The notes below the pieces were generated by a model. The model had not been told where the DNA came from, did no database searches, and saw only the letters and a list, made by a program, of their open reading frames with translations. DNA of 64,000 nucleotides. It comes from a bacterium. Its GTDB lineage: Bacteria; Patescibacteriota; Minisyncoccia; Minisyncoccales; Minisyncoccaceae. How positions within the stretch are numbered: the first letter of the stretch is position 1; every line of letters begins with the position of its first letter. The stretch is taken from contig JALOBW010000002.1 of the NCBI GenBank assembly GCA_023228085.1, positions 62,001 through 126,000 on the forward strand. The letters are read 5' to 3'. The position numbers and the translations under genes are program-made. This document shows positions 23,194-30,517 of this stretch, piece after piece.

Positions 23194-23946
23194 TTAGTCA
23201 TTTAGTAGAATATTCTTGTCATCTTTGAGCTTGTCTATAATATTATTTATCAAAGTTCTTGTATCTATGATATTAGATTTATAGTACTTGTTTTGAAGTT
23301 CTTTTACCAGCTTCTCTCTCCCTCCATAGATATCGCATCCGAATTCAAATTCTTTTATCCATTTTGGATGGTTTTGAATTATCTCATTGAAAGCTTCGGA
23401 AACATTCCAGATAAAAAAGGAATTATCGTCCATATTGTACTCTGGGTAATTACGTAGAAAGTATTCATAGAAAATGAAATGTAGCATTTCATGAGTAATT
23501 ACGCTAACCGCATATTTGTTGTCTAGCCTTAATACAGGTATTTGAAAAGTTTTATCTTCCAAGAATTTTGGATAAATCCCCCAAATAGTAGCATATGCAA
23601 TATATTTTCCTTCTGACCAATACTTTTCTTCAAATAGCTCATCAACAAAACTAAAGTAAATGTTTTCTTTTTTCTTCCAGGCGTCTTCCCTATCTTGTAG
23701 GTTTTTCTTCATTAATTCTTTATTTTTTACGTATTCATTTGTAATGAAGTTTTCAATAGCATTCATATCGGTCACGTAATATTTGTCGTTAGAATCTTTT
23801 TTGATATACGTTTTAAGTTCTGGATAAATGGTGAAAAATGCCCAATCTATTATTGAGTCGTCTCCAAATCTACTTTCTTTGATGAAAGTTTCGAAAGTTT
23901 TTAAATCTTTGTTTTTATCAATGGAGAATTTAAGTTTAGGAATCAT
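23194..23946 (-). CDS. HExxH-motif protein (zinc metallopeptidase-like), 250 aa
   Basis: ITHEMLHFIFYEYF (about residues 151-164) is an HExxH helix preceded by a beta strand (LRLDNKYAVSV), as in small soluble metallopeptidases. EAFNEIIQNH further on may supply the third zinc ligand. The N-terminal half is charged and helical. No export signal. Together with the next gene it forms a pair of HExxH proteins on one strand; function unknown. Confidence 0.62.
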   Translation of the reverse strand: MIPKLKFSIDKNKDLKTFETFIKESRFGDDSIIDWAFFTIYPELKTYIKKDSNDKYYVTDMNAIENFITNEYVKNKELMKKNLQDREDAWKKKENIYFSFVDELFEEKYWSEGKYIAYATIWGIYPKFLEDKTFQIPVLRLDNKYAVSVITHEMLHFIFYEYFLRNYPEYNMDDNSFFIWNVSEAFNEIIQNHPKWIKEFEFGCDIYGGREKLVKELQNKYYKSNIIDTRTLINNIIDKLKDDKNILLND

Positions 23947-23970
23947 TACTATTTAAGATGCAAGGGCTGA

Positions 23971-24456
23971 TTAGAATAATTTAAGTTCCATTCTCATAGT
24001 TTTGGGAAGGTTATCATTTTTGGGGTAATATTTCATTTTACTAAAAACGAAGCCAGATTTCTCGTATGTCTTAATTGCTCTTAGGTTATCTGGGCGTACC
24101 TCTAAATATATTTTACCAATACCTAGTGTCTTTGCTTTTCTGGTAATTAACTTTATTGCTTTCGTCCCATATCCTTTTCCTAGAAAAACCTTCTCTCCTA
24201 TGACGGTTTGTAGTTCGTACCAATCACTTCTTTTTTTAGATATTGAAATATGTCCGATAGTTTCTTTATTTACAGTAATTATAAAATGGAAACTAGTCTT
24301 ACTTGCTAACATATCAGCAAAGTAATCTTCTATTTGCTTGTCTGACATTAACTCAAAATTTCCACTTGTGAGTGAAATTAGATCTTTATCCCTCCACCAT
24401 TTCGAAAAGTATCTTATATCCGTTTTATTTAATTTTCTTAAATAAATACGATTCAT
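23971..24456 (-). CDS. GNAT-family N-acetyltransferase
   Basis: A 161-residue acetyltransferase of the RimJ/RimL-like group. The acetyl-CoA site is visible as VFLGKGYGTKAIKLI (about 89-103), and NLRAIKTYEKSGF (about 124-136) is the conserved C-terminal motif B. The N-terminal IYLRKLNKTDIRYFSKWW is typical of the family. It transfers an acetyl group to an amine of a protein or small molecule; the acceptor is unknown. Confidence 0.85.
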   Translation of the reverse strand: MNRIYLRKLNKTDIRYFSKWWRDKDLISLTSGNFELMSDKQIEDYFADMLASKTSFHFIITVNKETIGHISISKKRSDWYELQTVIGEKVFLGKGYGTKAIKLITRKAKTLGIGKIYLEVRPDNLRAIKTYEKSGFVFSKMKYYPKNDNLPKTMRMELKLF

Positions 24457-24528
24457 ACTAACATCGTAGCATATTTACTCAATAGTGTTTTGTTGTTGGT
24501 CGAGCTTGTGGGAAGAAATTGGAGAGCA

Positions 24529-25158
24529 TTAAATCTTTGTAGTGAATGAGTACCCGACCGATTTTCTTATTGTCTTAAATGAACCTTTTATGCAGTAATA
24601 TGATAAAAGAAATACTATAATAATTAGTATTGCATTTAAACATATGAGCCTGTTTTCTATAAAAAAGCTTGATAGTGGAATTCCCATTAAAGAAATAATA
24701 ACATTAACCATTGATAGTAGCGAAAAATCAACCATGGATTTTTGTATTGGTTGTTTTTGATTTTGAAGCTCGCATAGTCTTTCGTATCCTTTTTTAATTC
24801 CTGTCGTAGATGTGTTATTTGGATTATCAAGAATTTTTTTACAGGTGTTCATCATTTCTATCCATGAATACGAACGAACTTCAGTTCCGTTATAGTTTAT
24901 GATAAATTCTTCGAGTCCAGAACTAACTTTTTCTGCTTCATTCTCTATAAGTTGTAATTTATAAATTGTTACTGTTCCTAAAAAACCGATTAAGGCTAAA
25001 AACCCTTGAATAATAGAGCTTAAAATGTAAAAAGAAGCATTTATATTTGAAAATAAATTCTTATAAAAATAAAAAGATAAAAATGTTATAATTAAAAGAA
25101 ATGCTATTTCAAAATGTTTTATTTTTCCATATTTTGATATCTCATTGTATATGTCCAT
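24529..25158 (-). CDS. Membrane protein with four TM segments, 209 aa
   Basis: Four hydrophobic helices at about residues 16-35, 40-68, 145-168 and 172-195 surround a cytoplasmic or external loop of about 75 residues rich in Asn/Glu. No family recognised. It is followed downstream by the acetyltransferase on the same strand, with a 70-base gap. Confidence 0.6.
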   Translation of the reverse strand: MDIYNEISKYGKIKHFEIAFLLIITFLSFYFYKNLFSNINASFYILSSIIQGFLALIGFLGTVTIYKLQLIENEAEKVSSGLEEFIINYNGTEVRSYSWIEMMNTCKKILDNPNNTSTTGIKKGYERLCELQNQKQPIQKSMVDFSLLSMVNVIISLMGIPLSSFFIENRLICLNAILIIIVFLLSYYCIKGSFKTIRKSVGYSFTTKI

Positions 25159-25203
25159 TAGTATTCTTATTAGTCATTAATTATGATATATATTTATTTA
25201 AAA

Positions 25204-25416
25204 CTAACTTTTGTTTTCACTTTTCCATTCTGAGTTGATGGAAGTTGTGTTTTCTCCCTTGTCTATAATGCCAGCATCAGGACCAATTCCTTTGCAATTT
25301 ATAAAAGTTGCATTTTTGCCTTCGCAAATCACCCCTGATCGTTGATTGTTTTTATCCGATTTTTTATTAAGGTTAAGTATTAATTTTAATTTTTCAATTA
25401 AATTAAATCTAATCAT
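25204..25416 (-). CDS. Hypothetical protein, 70 aa
   Basis: The start is put at ATG 25416 (MIRFNLIEKLKLIL), because the longer frame from 25440 begins inside a terminator hairpin. The C-terminal half has short beta-helix-like repeats (GKNATFINCKGIGP, GENTTSINSEW). Function unknown. RNA unit E ends ten bases before this start codon, so E might instead be an attenuated leader for this gene. Confidence 0.5.
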   Translation of the reverse strand: MIRFNLIEKLKLILNLNKKSDKNNQRSGVICEGKNATFINCKGIGPDAGIIDKGENTTSINSEWKSENKS

Positions 25417-25425
25417 AATTTTTTG

Positions 25426-25546
25426 AAAAACACACCTCAAAAAGAGGTGCTTGGTTAAGTGTTTGTTATTGTGATATTAGAATTTGAGCCTTGCAGATGC
25501 ATCTTTTTATTCGCTGAAGTAATTAAGGGCGTCTAGCGTCTCTGAT
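25426..25546 (-). ncRNA. Short RNA unit E (~121 nt), family C/D/E, or attenuator leader
   Basis: Promoter TTGTAC (25576-25581), 17 bases, TATAAC (25553-25558), sharing CAAAAGTAGTATAA with unit D. The transcript begins AGAGACGCTAGACGCCC, contains a GATGCATC self-complementary segment, and ends at CACCTC/GAGGTG plus TGTTTTT. Read-through would enter the 25204-25416 gene. Confidence 0.55.
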
Positions 25547-25665
25547 GTGTTTGTTATACTACTTTTGGTATTAGTGTACAAGTTTTGGTTGGGTATGTAA
25601 TTGATTACTTATAAAAATTCTGTCATATTGGTGGTAATAGAAATCATATTATTAAGATTAAGAAT

Positions 25666-26358
25666 ATGAAGAACTACCAATTTTTTTCTAAAATTTATGA
25701 TGAGTTTATGGGAACCAAGTATCAAGATTTCTATGAAGAGATCCTCTTTAAGCTATTTAAAAATGAGCCTATTAAGAATAAGGCAATTCTTGAGTTAGGG
25801 TGTGGAACTGGTGAAATTATCAAAAGGTTTTCCGAAGATAACAAAACCTTTGGAATTGATATCTCCTCCGAGATGATTAGGGCTGCGCAAAAGAAGGATA
25901 AGATAACAAAGTATATGATTATGGATATGGCTGATTTTAAATTGCCATATTCTTTTGATGTTATTTTCTGTGCATTTGATTCAATTAATCATATTTCGAG
26001 TGCCTCGGGATGGAAAAAGGTTTTTCAAAATTCTAAAAAGCATCTAAATGATAATGGTCTTTTTGTTTTTGATTTTAACACATTGGAAAAGTTTTCTTCT
26101 ATAAACAACAAGACGCTTGTTAAGAACAGTAAAAACTTCTATACGATTATAAGCACGCAAGCAAGTAGGAATAAATGTTCTTGGGATATTACTATCTTTG
26201 AAAAAGAAATTGATAATAGCTACAAATTATATAAAGAGAAAATAGTAGAGTCTAGCTTTCCTGTTGAGGGTGTTATGGAAATGGTAAAAAAAGTTTTTGG
26301 TAATGCTAAGATTATCAAAAGGTCCAAGGAAAGAGTTTTTATTTTAGCAAAAAAATAA
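25666..26358 (+). CDS. Class I SAM-dependent methyltransferase, 230 aa
   Basis: Small-molecule-type methyltransferase: AILELGCGTGEIIKRF (about 40-55) is motif I, TFGIDISSEMI is motif II and DMADFKLPYSFDVIFCAFDSINH is motif III/IV. Residues after 110 form the variable C-terminal beta insertion (GLFVFDFNTLEKF). The acceptor is unknown. It is convergent with the radical SAM gene and shares a terminator with it. Confidence 0.85.
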   Translation: MKNYQFFSKIYDEFMGTKYQDFYEEILFKLFKNEPIKNKAILELGCGTGEIIKRFSEDNKTFGIDISSEMIRAAQKKDKITKYMIMDMADFKLPYSFDVIFCAFDSINHISSASGWKKVFQNSKKHLNDNGLFVFDFNTLEKFSSINNKTLVKNSKNFYTIISTQASRNKCSWDITIFEKEIDNSYKLYKEKIVESSFPVEGVMEMVKKVFGNAKIIKRSKERVFILAKK

Positions 26359-26382
26359 ACCGAGAAAATTTCTCGGTTTTTG
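26357..26382. terminator. Bidirectional terminator
   Basis: ACCGAGAAA/TTTCTCGGT stem with T run on the plus strand; A run on the other side makes it usable for the convergent radical SAM gene as well. Confidence 0.88.
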
Positions 26383-26389
26383 ATTTTTA

Positions 26390-27637
26390 TCAAATCTTTG
26401 ATTGATCGATAAAAGCAAATTCTGATAATCCAAAATTGCTTCTTAGCGGGTTAAGTTTTGGGTGGTGCCACATGTTTTCGATGTCATCAGTTAGCGCATT
26501 CCCTAAGTAAAGGATGTCTTCTGATTTCATTTTAGAGTCAAGATAGCACTCCCCTTGGCTTCCGATTGAAAAGTTATAAATACCAAGACTTATGGCAGTT
26601 AAGGCTCCTTTAAAGGGATAAAACTGTTCGTCGTTTATTTTATCAATATTTTCCTCCCAAAAAGGATTCCCAGAATCAATATCTCCATTGATTATTAACT
26701 GAAGATATTTTTTCCCGAGTAAGAATAATTGTTCGTCAGATAGAAACCATCCTTTCATTGCTTCTTTTGCTCGTCCGTATGGTGCTAGAGGGTTCATGTA
26801 TAAATATTTAGCACTATACTTTTTATAAATCCTTACTATTCCATCAATCTCGTTAATATTACGATTGTTTACTGTTGTTGAAATCGTATACGGGATTTTA
26901 TGTTTTTTAAGTAATGACATTCTGCGTATTGCCTTGTTGAATGATCCTGCTCCTCGAATAAAATCGTGAGTTTTTTCTGATTCCCCATCTAGACTTACTT
27001 GGATGTCATTGAGGCGAGATATTTTTTTTAGTCTTATTATTTGGGCATCGCTTATTTCATCAAAATCGGTCAATAGGGATATCGAAAATTTTAATCTGCT
27101 GGCTTCTTCTAATATGTCAAAAATATCACTTCTTAGGAGTGGCTCTCCTCCAGTTATTACAATCGAGCAAACACCAAAATTTCGAAGTTTTTTAAGGATA
27201 TATGCCCATTTATCAAAAGAATACTCACTTTCTTGGTGCGCAGGGGATGATTTGTTTACGCAATGCTTGCATGCTTTTGAGCATATATTAGTGATGTAAA
27301 TAGTTACACTTGCTGGTGATGCCAAGCAGTCCTTTCTAGGATTACTTTTTTCTTCGAAAAAAATTAATCCTTTTTGATCGGCATTTTTTTCTAATAGCTG
27401 ATCAAGGCACAAACCCTCTAAAAAGATAAGCAATTTATTTTTTGAAATTGTAAATCCTTTTTCTTTTAGGATTTTATGTAGTTCAGTTATTGTTAAAGGA
27501 CTTATTAGCTCTTTTATTATTTCGAATGAGTCTTCGTTAAATTGATAAAAGCTTCCATTTGCTGTGTTGCATAATAAACAGCCAAACCATTCTTTTCTGA
27601 GGATCGCGTTTTTGCTAAGACTGATTTTACATGTCAT
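26390..27637 (-). CDS. Radical SAM peptide maturase with N-terminal PqqD-like domain
   Basis: Residues 1-90 match a PqqD/RRE leader-binding domain (LRKEWFGCLLCNTANGSFYQF, then a TELHKILKEKG helix pair). The radical SAM core carries CSKACKHC (Cys 119, 123, 126; CX3CX2C), GGEP at 163-166 and SLDG later. The C-terminus resembles a shortened SPASM/Twitch region with few Cys (GECYLD). Family members (PqqE, sactipeptide and ranthipeptide maturases) modify short ribosomal peptides. A 35-residue peptide gene lies 39 bases upstream on the same strand, so the pair is probably a RiPP operon. No transporter or protease is adjacent. Confidence 0.85.
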   Translation of the reverse strand: MTCKISLSKNAILRKEWFGCLLCNTANGSFYQFNEDSFEIIKELISPLTITELHKILKEKGFTISKNKLLIFLEGLCLDQLLEKNADQKGLIFFEEKSNPRKDCLASPASVTIYITNICSKACKHCVNKSSPAHQESEYSFDKWAYILKKLRNFGVCSIVITGGEPLLRSDIFDILEEASRLKFSISLLTDFDEISDAQIIRLKKISRLNDIQVSLDGESEKTHDFIRGAGSFNKAIRRMSLLKKHKIPYTISTTVNNRNINEIDGIVRIYKKYSAKYLYMNPLAPYGRAKEAMKGWFLSDEQLFLLGKKYLQLIINGDIDSGNPFWEENIDKINDEQFYPFKGALTAISLGIYNFSIGSQGECYLDSKMKSEDILYLGNALTDDIENMWHHPKLNPLRSNFGLSEFAFIDQSKI

Positions 27638-27676
27638 CTTTATTACCTAATAAAAAAATAAGAAATTTTGTTTTTT

Positions 27677-27784
27677 CTACCTTCCCTCTGCGGAACTTGG
27701 AACTGAGCATTTTGTGTAATTCAGCATGAGGGCTGGTTGAGATCTAATTACTTTAACTTTACCAGGACTTAGTTTTCTTTTCAT
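27677..27784 (-). CDS. Putative RiPP precursor peptide, 35 aa
   Basis: An ATG at 27784 opens a 35-codon frame: MKRKLSPGKVKVIRSQPALM then LNYTKCSVPSSAEGR, TAG at 27677-27679. The ribosome-binding site AAAGGAGGT (27792-27800) is the strongest in the window and lies seven to eight bases upstream. The basic N-terminal half would be the leader, the C-terminal part (one Cys, one Tyr, four Ser/Thr) the core. The radical SAM/PqqD gene follows after 39 bases. Promoter TTTACA-17-TATGGT lies at 27847-27875. Confidence 0.72.
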   Translation of the reverse strand: MKRKLSPGKVKVIRSQPALMLNYTKCSVPSSAEGR

Positions 27785-27846
27785 TTTCCTAACCTCCTTT
27801 AAATTTTTAATGAGCTCATTGGGAATTGTATCCCTCGCTCGCCTTT

Positions 27847-27875
27847 ACCATAAATCATTAGTTTGCAATTGTAAA
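27847..27875 (-). promoter_or_regulatory. Promoter of the RiPP-like operon
   Basis: TTTACA (27870-27875), 17-base spacer, TATGGT (27847-27852). The leader contains the 12-bp palindrome AATGAGCTCATT. Confidence 0.5.
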
Positions 27876-27916
27876 GATAAATAAAAAAATTTGTCTGGTA
27901 ATGGAGGATTAATATT

Positions 27917-27945
27917 TTGACATCTTAATATGAGTAATATATTAT
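27917..27945 (+). promoter_or_regulatory. Plus-strand promoter of RNA unit F
   Basis: TTGACA (27917-27922), 17-base spacer, TATTAT (27940-27945). Confidence 0.65.
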
Positions 27946-27951
27946 AATAAT

Positions 27952-28001
27952 ACAAATGACTTCGGTCTCCGAGACTCACCTTAAGTGGTGAGTCGTTTTT
28001 T
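27952..28001 (+). ncRNA. Short RNA unit F (~50 nt), plus strand
   Basis: The transcript would contain a CGG-TCT-CCG mini-hairpin and then the terminator GACTCACC/GGTGAGTC with GTTTTTT. An 11-codon frame from ATG 27955 (MTSVSETHLKW) ends with its stop in the terminator stem; it could be a tiny leaderless ORF or chance. No gene follows in this direction. Confidence 0.5.
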
Positions 28002-28047
28002 ATAGCCCGCAACTCTTATGTTTTTGCACATTAAAAAACACCCTTGT

Positions 28048-28062
28048 GGGGCGGCAGGATTC
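28048..28062 (+). other. Putative attL: 15-bp copy of the tRNA-Trp 3' end
   Basis: GGGGCGGCAGGATTC is identical to 44399-44413 inside tRNA-Trp, in the same orientation. The tRNA gene's 3' end faces this copy across 16.3 kb of phage, defence and recombinase genes, the standard geometry of an element integrated at a tRNA. Confidence 0.6.
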
Positions 28063-28137
28063 TTTTTTAAAATTACTGCTGCAATTTTCAAAAACCTGGG
28101 TTTTAATTCAGACAATTAAAACCTTTCGAATCCTGCC
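28053..28137. repeat. Inverted repeat with nested hairpin at the element end
   Basis: GGCAGGATTC (28053-28062) and GAATCCTGCC (28128-28137) form a perfect 10-bp outer stem; GGTTTTAATT and AATTAAAACC (28099-28123) form a perfect inner hairpin. The arms resemble tRNA T-arm and acceptor sequence. Confidence 0.6.
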
Positions 28138-28149
28138 CGAACGTGTCCA

Positions 28150-28181
28150 ATAAAAAATACCCAAGAGTTTGGGTATTTTGT
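28150..28181. terminator. Bidirectional terminator
   Basis: AAATACCCA/TGGGTATTT stem, T run best on the minus strand, directly after the tRNA-like fragment. Confidence 0.75.
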
Positions 28182-28183
28182 TA

Positions 28184-28213
28184 TTGGCAGGCCGAGTCGA
28201 GCTCGAACCCCAG
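28184..28213 (-). other. Degenerate tRNA 3'-end-like fragment with CCA
   Basis: The minus strand reads GGGTTCGAGC ... CGGCCTGCCA, with the universal GTTCGA and encoded CCA, but the T-stem and acceptor do not pair with anything nearby. Probably a tRNA remnant left by earlier integration. Confidence 0.4.
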
Positions 28214-28337
28214 GGATATATACCCCACAAGGAGAATTTAAGTACTTTTATCTTATCATAACGACGCGACTTGAGCTATTTAAAAAGTGACAAAAGTGAC
28301 ACAAAATCATATATATATAGTTACACCGCTATGTCAC

Positions 28338-29279
28338 CTATTCATCAAAAAAACCTTCTAAATCTTTTGTTAAAAAATTAGGATCAGTTGATGATATAAT
28401 GTTGCTTTTAAAAGTATTAATTATTTTTGATTTTTTATCCTCACTAAAGTTATCCCAACGATCTGGAGAAATCGCTATATTTTCTATGCACAAAATTAAG
28501 TTAGTTAAAATTGTAAATTTATCTTCATGGGTTTCAATACTTTTTAAAAAACTATAGATGTCCTCATCTTCTTCAAATACACTTAATATTATGTATGTTT
28601 TGTTATTTTGAGGAAAAATATTTACAAATAAGGGTTTTGGTTTTTCATTGTGATCATGTAAATTGTTAACTGTTAGGCCATAGATATCATATTCTATATT
28701 GACTGCACCGCAAACTGCTAATTGGTAATCTTTATCTAGCTCAATGATAGTATTTTTGATTTTTCCAAATTTTTTGTTTTCTATAATATCTTTGAATTTA
28801 TTTAAACAATATTCTAAATCTTCTAAGCCTTTTTTAGAACCTTTTAATAGAGCAATATTGGTATCATTATCCACATATGCAAATATTCCTAACTGAATCT
28901 GATATAGTCTTTTTTTGGCGTATAATTCTTTTATTAATGCTCTATATGCAAATAAACAATTTTGTTCTTGATTGGTCGGATCATAGTCATAACTTTCTAT
29001 TGGTTGAAAAACCTTAACATCATGATATTGGCAAAAACCACTAAATGTAGTAGCAATTTTTCTACCGATTCTTTTCATTGCCATATCATTAATATCAAGA
29101 TCGTATGAGAACATCATAACGTGGCCATCCTTAGATATTTTATCCAAAATTCTATTATTTTGTATTGAATGAGCATTTATGATATCTCCAGAGCAAGACT
29201 TTTTGTCAAAATGTAAACATTCTTCAAGTTTATATTTTTGTATTATATTTAAGACAATTCCTTTAATGACATTTGACAT
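28338..29279 (-). CDS. Hypothetical protein with possible Cys/His metal site, 313 aa
   Basis: I do not recognise the family. The N-terminal part has CLHFDKKSCSGDIINAHSIQ (about residues 20-39) and GFCQYHD (about 82-88), a Cys/His arrangement resembling HNH-like or zinc-finger proteins often found near defence genes. The C-terminal 200 residues are mixed alpha/beta. It is the last gene of a minus-strand cluster that starts at 29955. Confidence 0.55.
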   Translation of the reverse strand: MSNVIKGIVLNIIQKYKLEECLHFDKKSCSGDIINAHSIQNNRILDKISKDGHVMMFSYDLDINDMAMKRIGRKIATTFSGFCQYHDVKVFQPIESYDYDPTNQEQNCLFAYRALIKELYAKKRLYQIQLGIFAYVDNDTNIALLKGSKKGLEDLEYCLNKFKDIIENKKFGKIKNTIIELDKDYQLAVCGAVNIEYDIYGLTVNNLHDHNEKPKPLFVNIFPQNNKTYIILSVFEEDEDIYSFLKSIETHEDKFTILTNLILCIENIAISPDRWDNFSEDKKSKIINTFKSNIISSTDPNFLTKDLEGFFDE

Positions 29280-29280
29280 A

Positions 29281-29668
29281 TTATTTACAACAAATTGTTA
29301 CTAGAATTTGTGCCAATCCAACGATAATTCCTATGATAATTGCTGTTATTGCGATTAATTCCGCCCTTTTACTGCTTTTTTCTACTTCTTTTAGATTTAA
29401 ATAATCAATTGCGGCCGATGTCCCCTTTGCTGAGATTACAAAAAGATGACTATTTTCATTACCGTTGTAACTTAAATGATCAATTAAATTTTCACCAGGA
29501 GACATGTTAGAGCGAAATACCTTCTGCACCCATTGTTCCTGGCTATAATCTAATTTAAAAGCCGTTCTTAAATCTTCCCAACTAAATCCTTTTTCTTGCC
29601 TATTGTAAGCCCTAAAGAGTTTTTTCAGTATTTTCTAAGTCTAAAAATTTATTTTGTTGTTCTTTCAT
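29281..29668 (-). CDS. C-tail-anchored protein with an apparent frameshift
   Basis: The plain frame 29281-29529 encodes 82 residues ending in a C-terminal membrane helix (AITAIIIGIIVGLAQILV). The same frame is open farther upstream to about 29632 with protein-like sequence (KKLFRAYNRQEKGFSW) but no start codon. An ATG at 29668 (MKEQQNKFLDLENTEKTL) reads in another frame and stops at TAG just past a run of six A. A one-base slip at that run would join the two into a protein of about 128 residues. This is either a programmed frameshift, a decayed gene or a sequencing error. Confidence 0.5.
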
Positions 29669-29762
29669 ATAAATGAGGATTTACCCTTTTATCAACTTCA
29701 AGTAATAAACTAAAGAAGTCGAACAGGTTTTGTCTTGCTTCCCAATTTTTATTATCTTCCAC
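29649..29762 (-). CDS. Small hypothetical protein, 37 aa
   Basis: GTG at 29762 opens a frame MEDNKNWEARQNLFDFFSLL ... to TAA at 29649. It starts seven bases after the stop of the 29770 gene and its end overlaps the ATG at 29668, so the genes look translationally coupled. Sequence is protein-like and helical. Function unknown. Confidence 0.5.
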   Translation of the reverse strand: MEDNKNWEARQNLFDFFSLLLEVDKRVNPHLYERTTK

Positions 29763-29769
29763 TTCCCTA

Positions 29770-29955
29770 TTAATTTGTTTCTTCTCTTCGTTTTTGGACT
29801 TTTTCATATTCTTCCCTAGTCATGGGTTTATATATAGCTTTCATTAGATTTAATAGTTTTGTCGCACTCTCTAAAGCATCTTTGTCGGATAGATCAATGC
29901 CGATTTCTTTTTTGTATATCGCTTTGAATTCTTTTAGTGCTTTTTCGGAAATCAT
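29770..29955 (-). CDS. Small helical protein, 61 aa
   Basis: A charged helical protein (KALKEFKAIYKKEIGIDLSD ... ATKLLNLMKAIYKPMTREEY). It looks like a small adaptor or antitoxin-sized protein; I cannot name the family. First gene of the cluster 29955-28338, 15 bases downstream of the TIR gene at 29971-30516. Confidence 0.58.
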   Translation of the reverse strand: MISEKALKEFKAIYKKEIGIDLSDKDALESATKLLNLMKAIYKPMTREEYEKVQKRREETN

Positions 29956-29970
29956 TTTAATTATTTTATT

Positions 29971-30516
29971 TTAATATAATCCCCACTGGACATAAGCCTC
30001 TTTAGAATAATAATTAAGAGAAGTTTTAGGATGATTATTCATATCGAATTGAGATATTGCATCAGCGATTGGTTCTTTTTTAAAAGGAATATGTATTACT
30101 CCAACAGTTTGATTATTTATTACTTTTAGTAATTCTTCAGGCCAAAGATGTGAAAGCTCTGCTGGTGCCATTATTTTTTTATAATCAGCATAAGCAACAA
30201 TTATAGGAATTTTACACTCTTCGGCTGCATACTTAATCTCAAAAGGTACCCAATCCTTATCTAGTTTTGTTGTAGAACCAATAATTAATAATAAGTGTTT
30301 GGAATTATTCATTCTAGAAATTAATGCCCTTCTAAGGGTTTCTTTTTTACTAGAATCTCTTACGGCACCGGTTTTTTCGTGACTATTCACAAAACTAAAA
30401 TCATCATCTCTTATTTTCCACATTTTTAATGTAAGATAATATTTCATATCTGAAGCACTTGGATCTTGCTCTCCATTTGCATGAAATGCTATATATGTTC
30501 CGCTGCGATACGCCAT
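29971..30516 (-). CDS. TIR-like protein, ThsB-type (second copy)
   Basis: A 181-residue TIR-like protein of the DUF1863/MTH538 type used as ThsB in Thoeris systems. Start at ATG 30516 (MAYRSGTYIAFHA). Landmarks: FSFVNSHEKTGAVRDSS, NSKHLLLIIGSTT (beta-D strand), and WVPFEIKYA (about 106-114), whose Glu is the expected NAD-cleaving residue. ThsB proteins sense phage and convert NAD+ into a cyclic or conjugated ADP-ribose signal. It lies directly after the TM-macro gene and is a diverged paralogue of the 31363 product, so two sensors may feed one effector. Confidence 0.8.
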   Translation of the reverse strand: MAYRSGTYIAFHANGEQDPSASDMKYYLTLKMWKIRDDDFSFVNSHEKTGAVRDSSKKETLRRALISRMNNSKHLLLIIGSTTKLDKDWVPFEIKYAAEECKIPIIVAYADYKKIMAPAELSHLWPEELLKVINNQTVGVIHIPFKKEPIADAISQFDMNNHPKTSLNYYSKEAYVQWGLY

Positions 30517-30517
30517 A

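Larger units (their letters stand above)
27785..28337. other. Intergenic region: promoter, RNA unit F, element left end
   Basis: Holds the RiPP promoter, the plus-strand RNA unit F, the left 15-bp direct repeat, an inverted repeat with tRNA-like T-arm sequence, a tRNA 3'-end-like fragment and two terminators. No additional protein gene was supported. Confidence 0.6.

Noticed and set aside
9000..26000. An integron cassette array
   Set aside because: The genes are in both orientations, have their own promoters, and lack attC-like inverted cores and an integrase.
28184..28270. A complete tRNA gene at the left end of the element
   Set aside because: CCA and GTTCGA are present but acceptor, D and T stems cannot be paired; only a remnant is credible.
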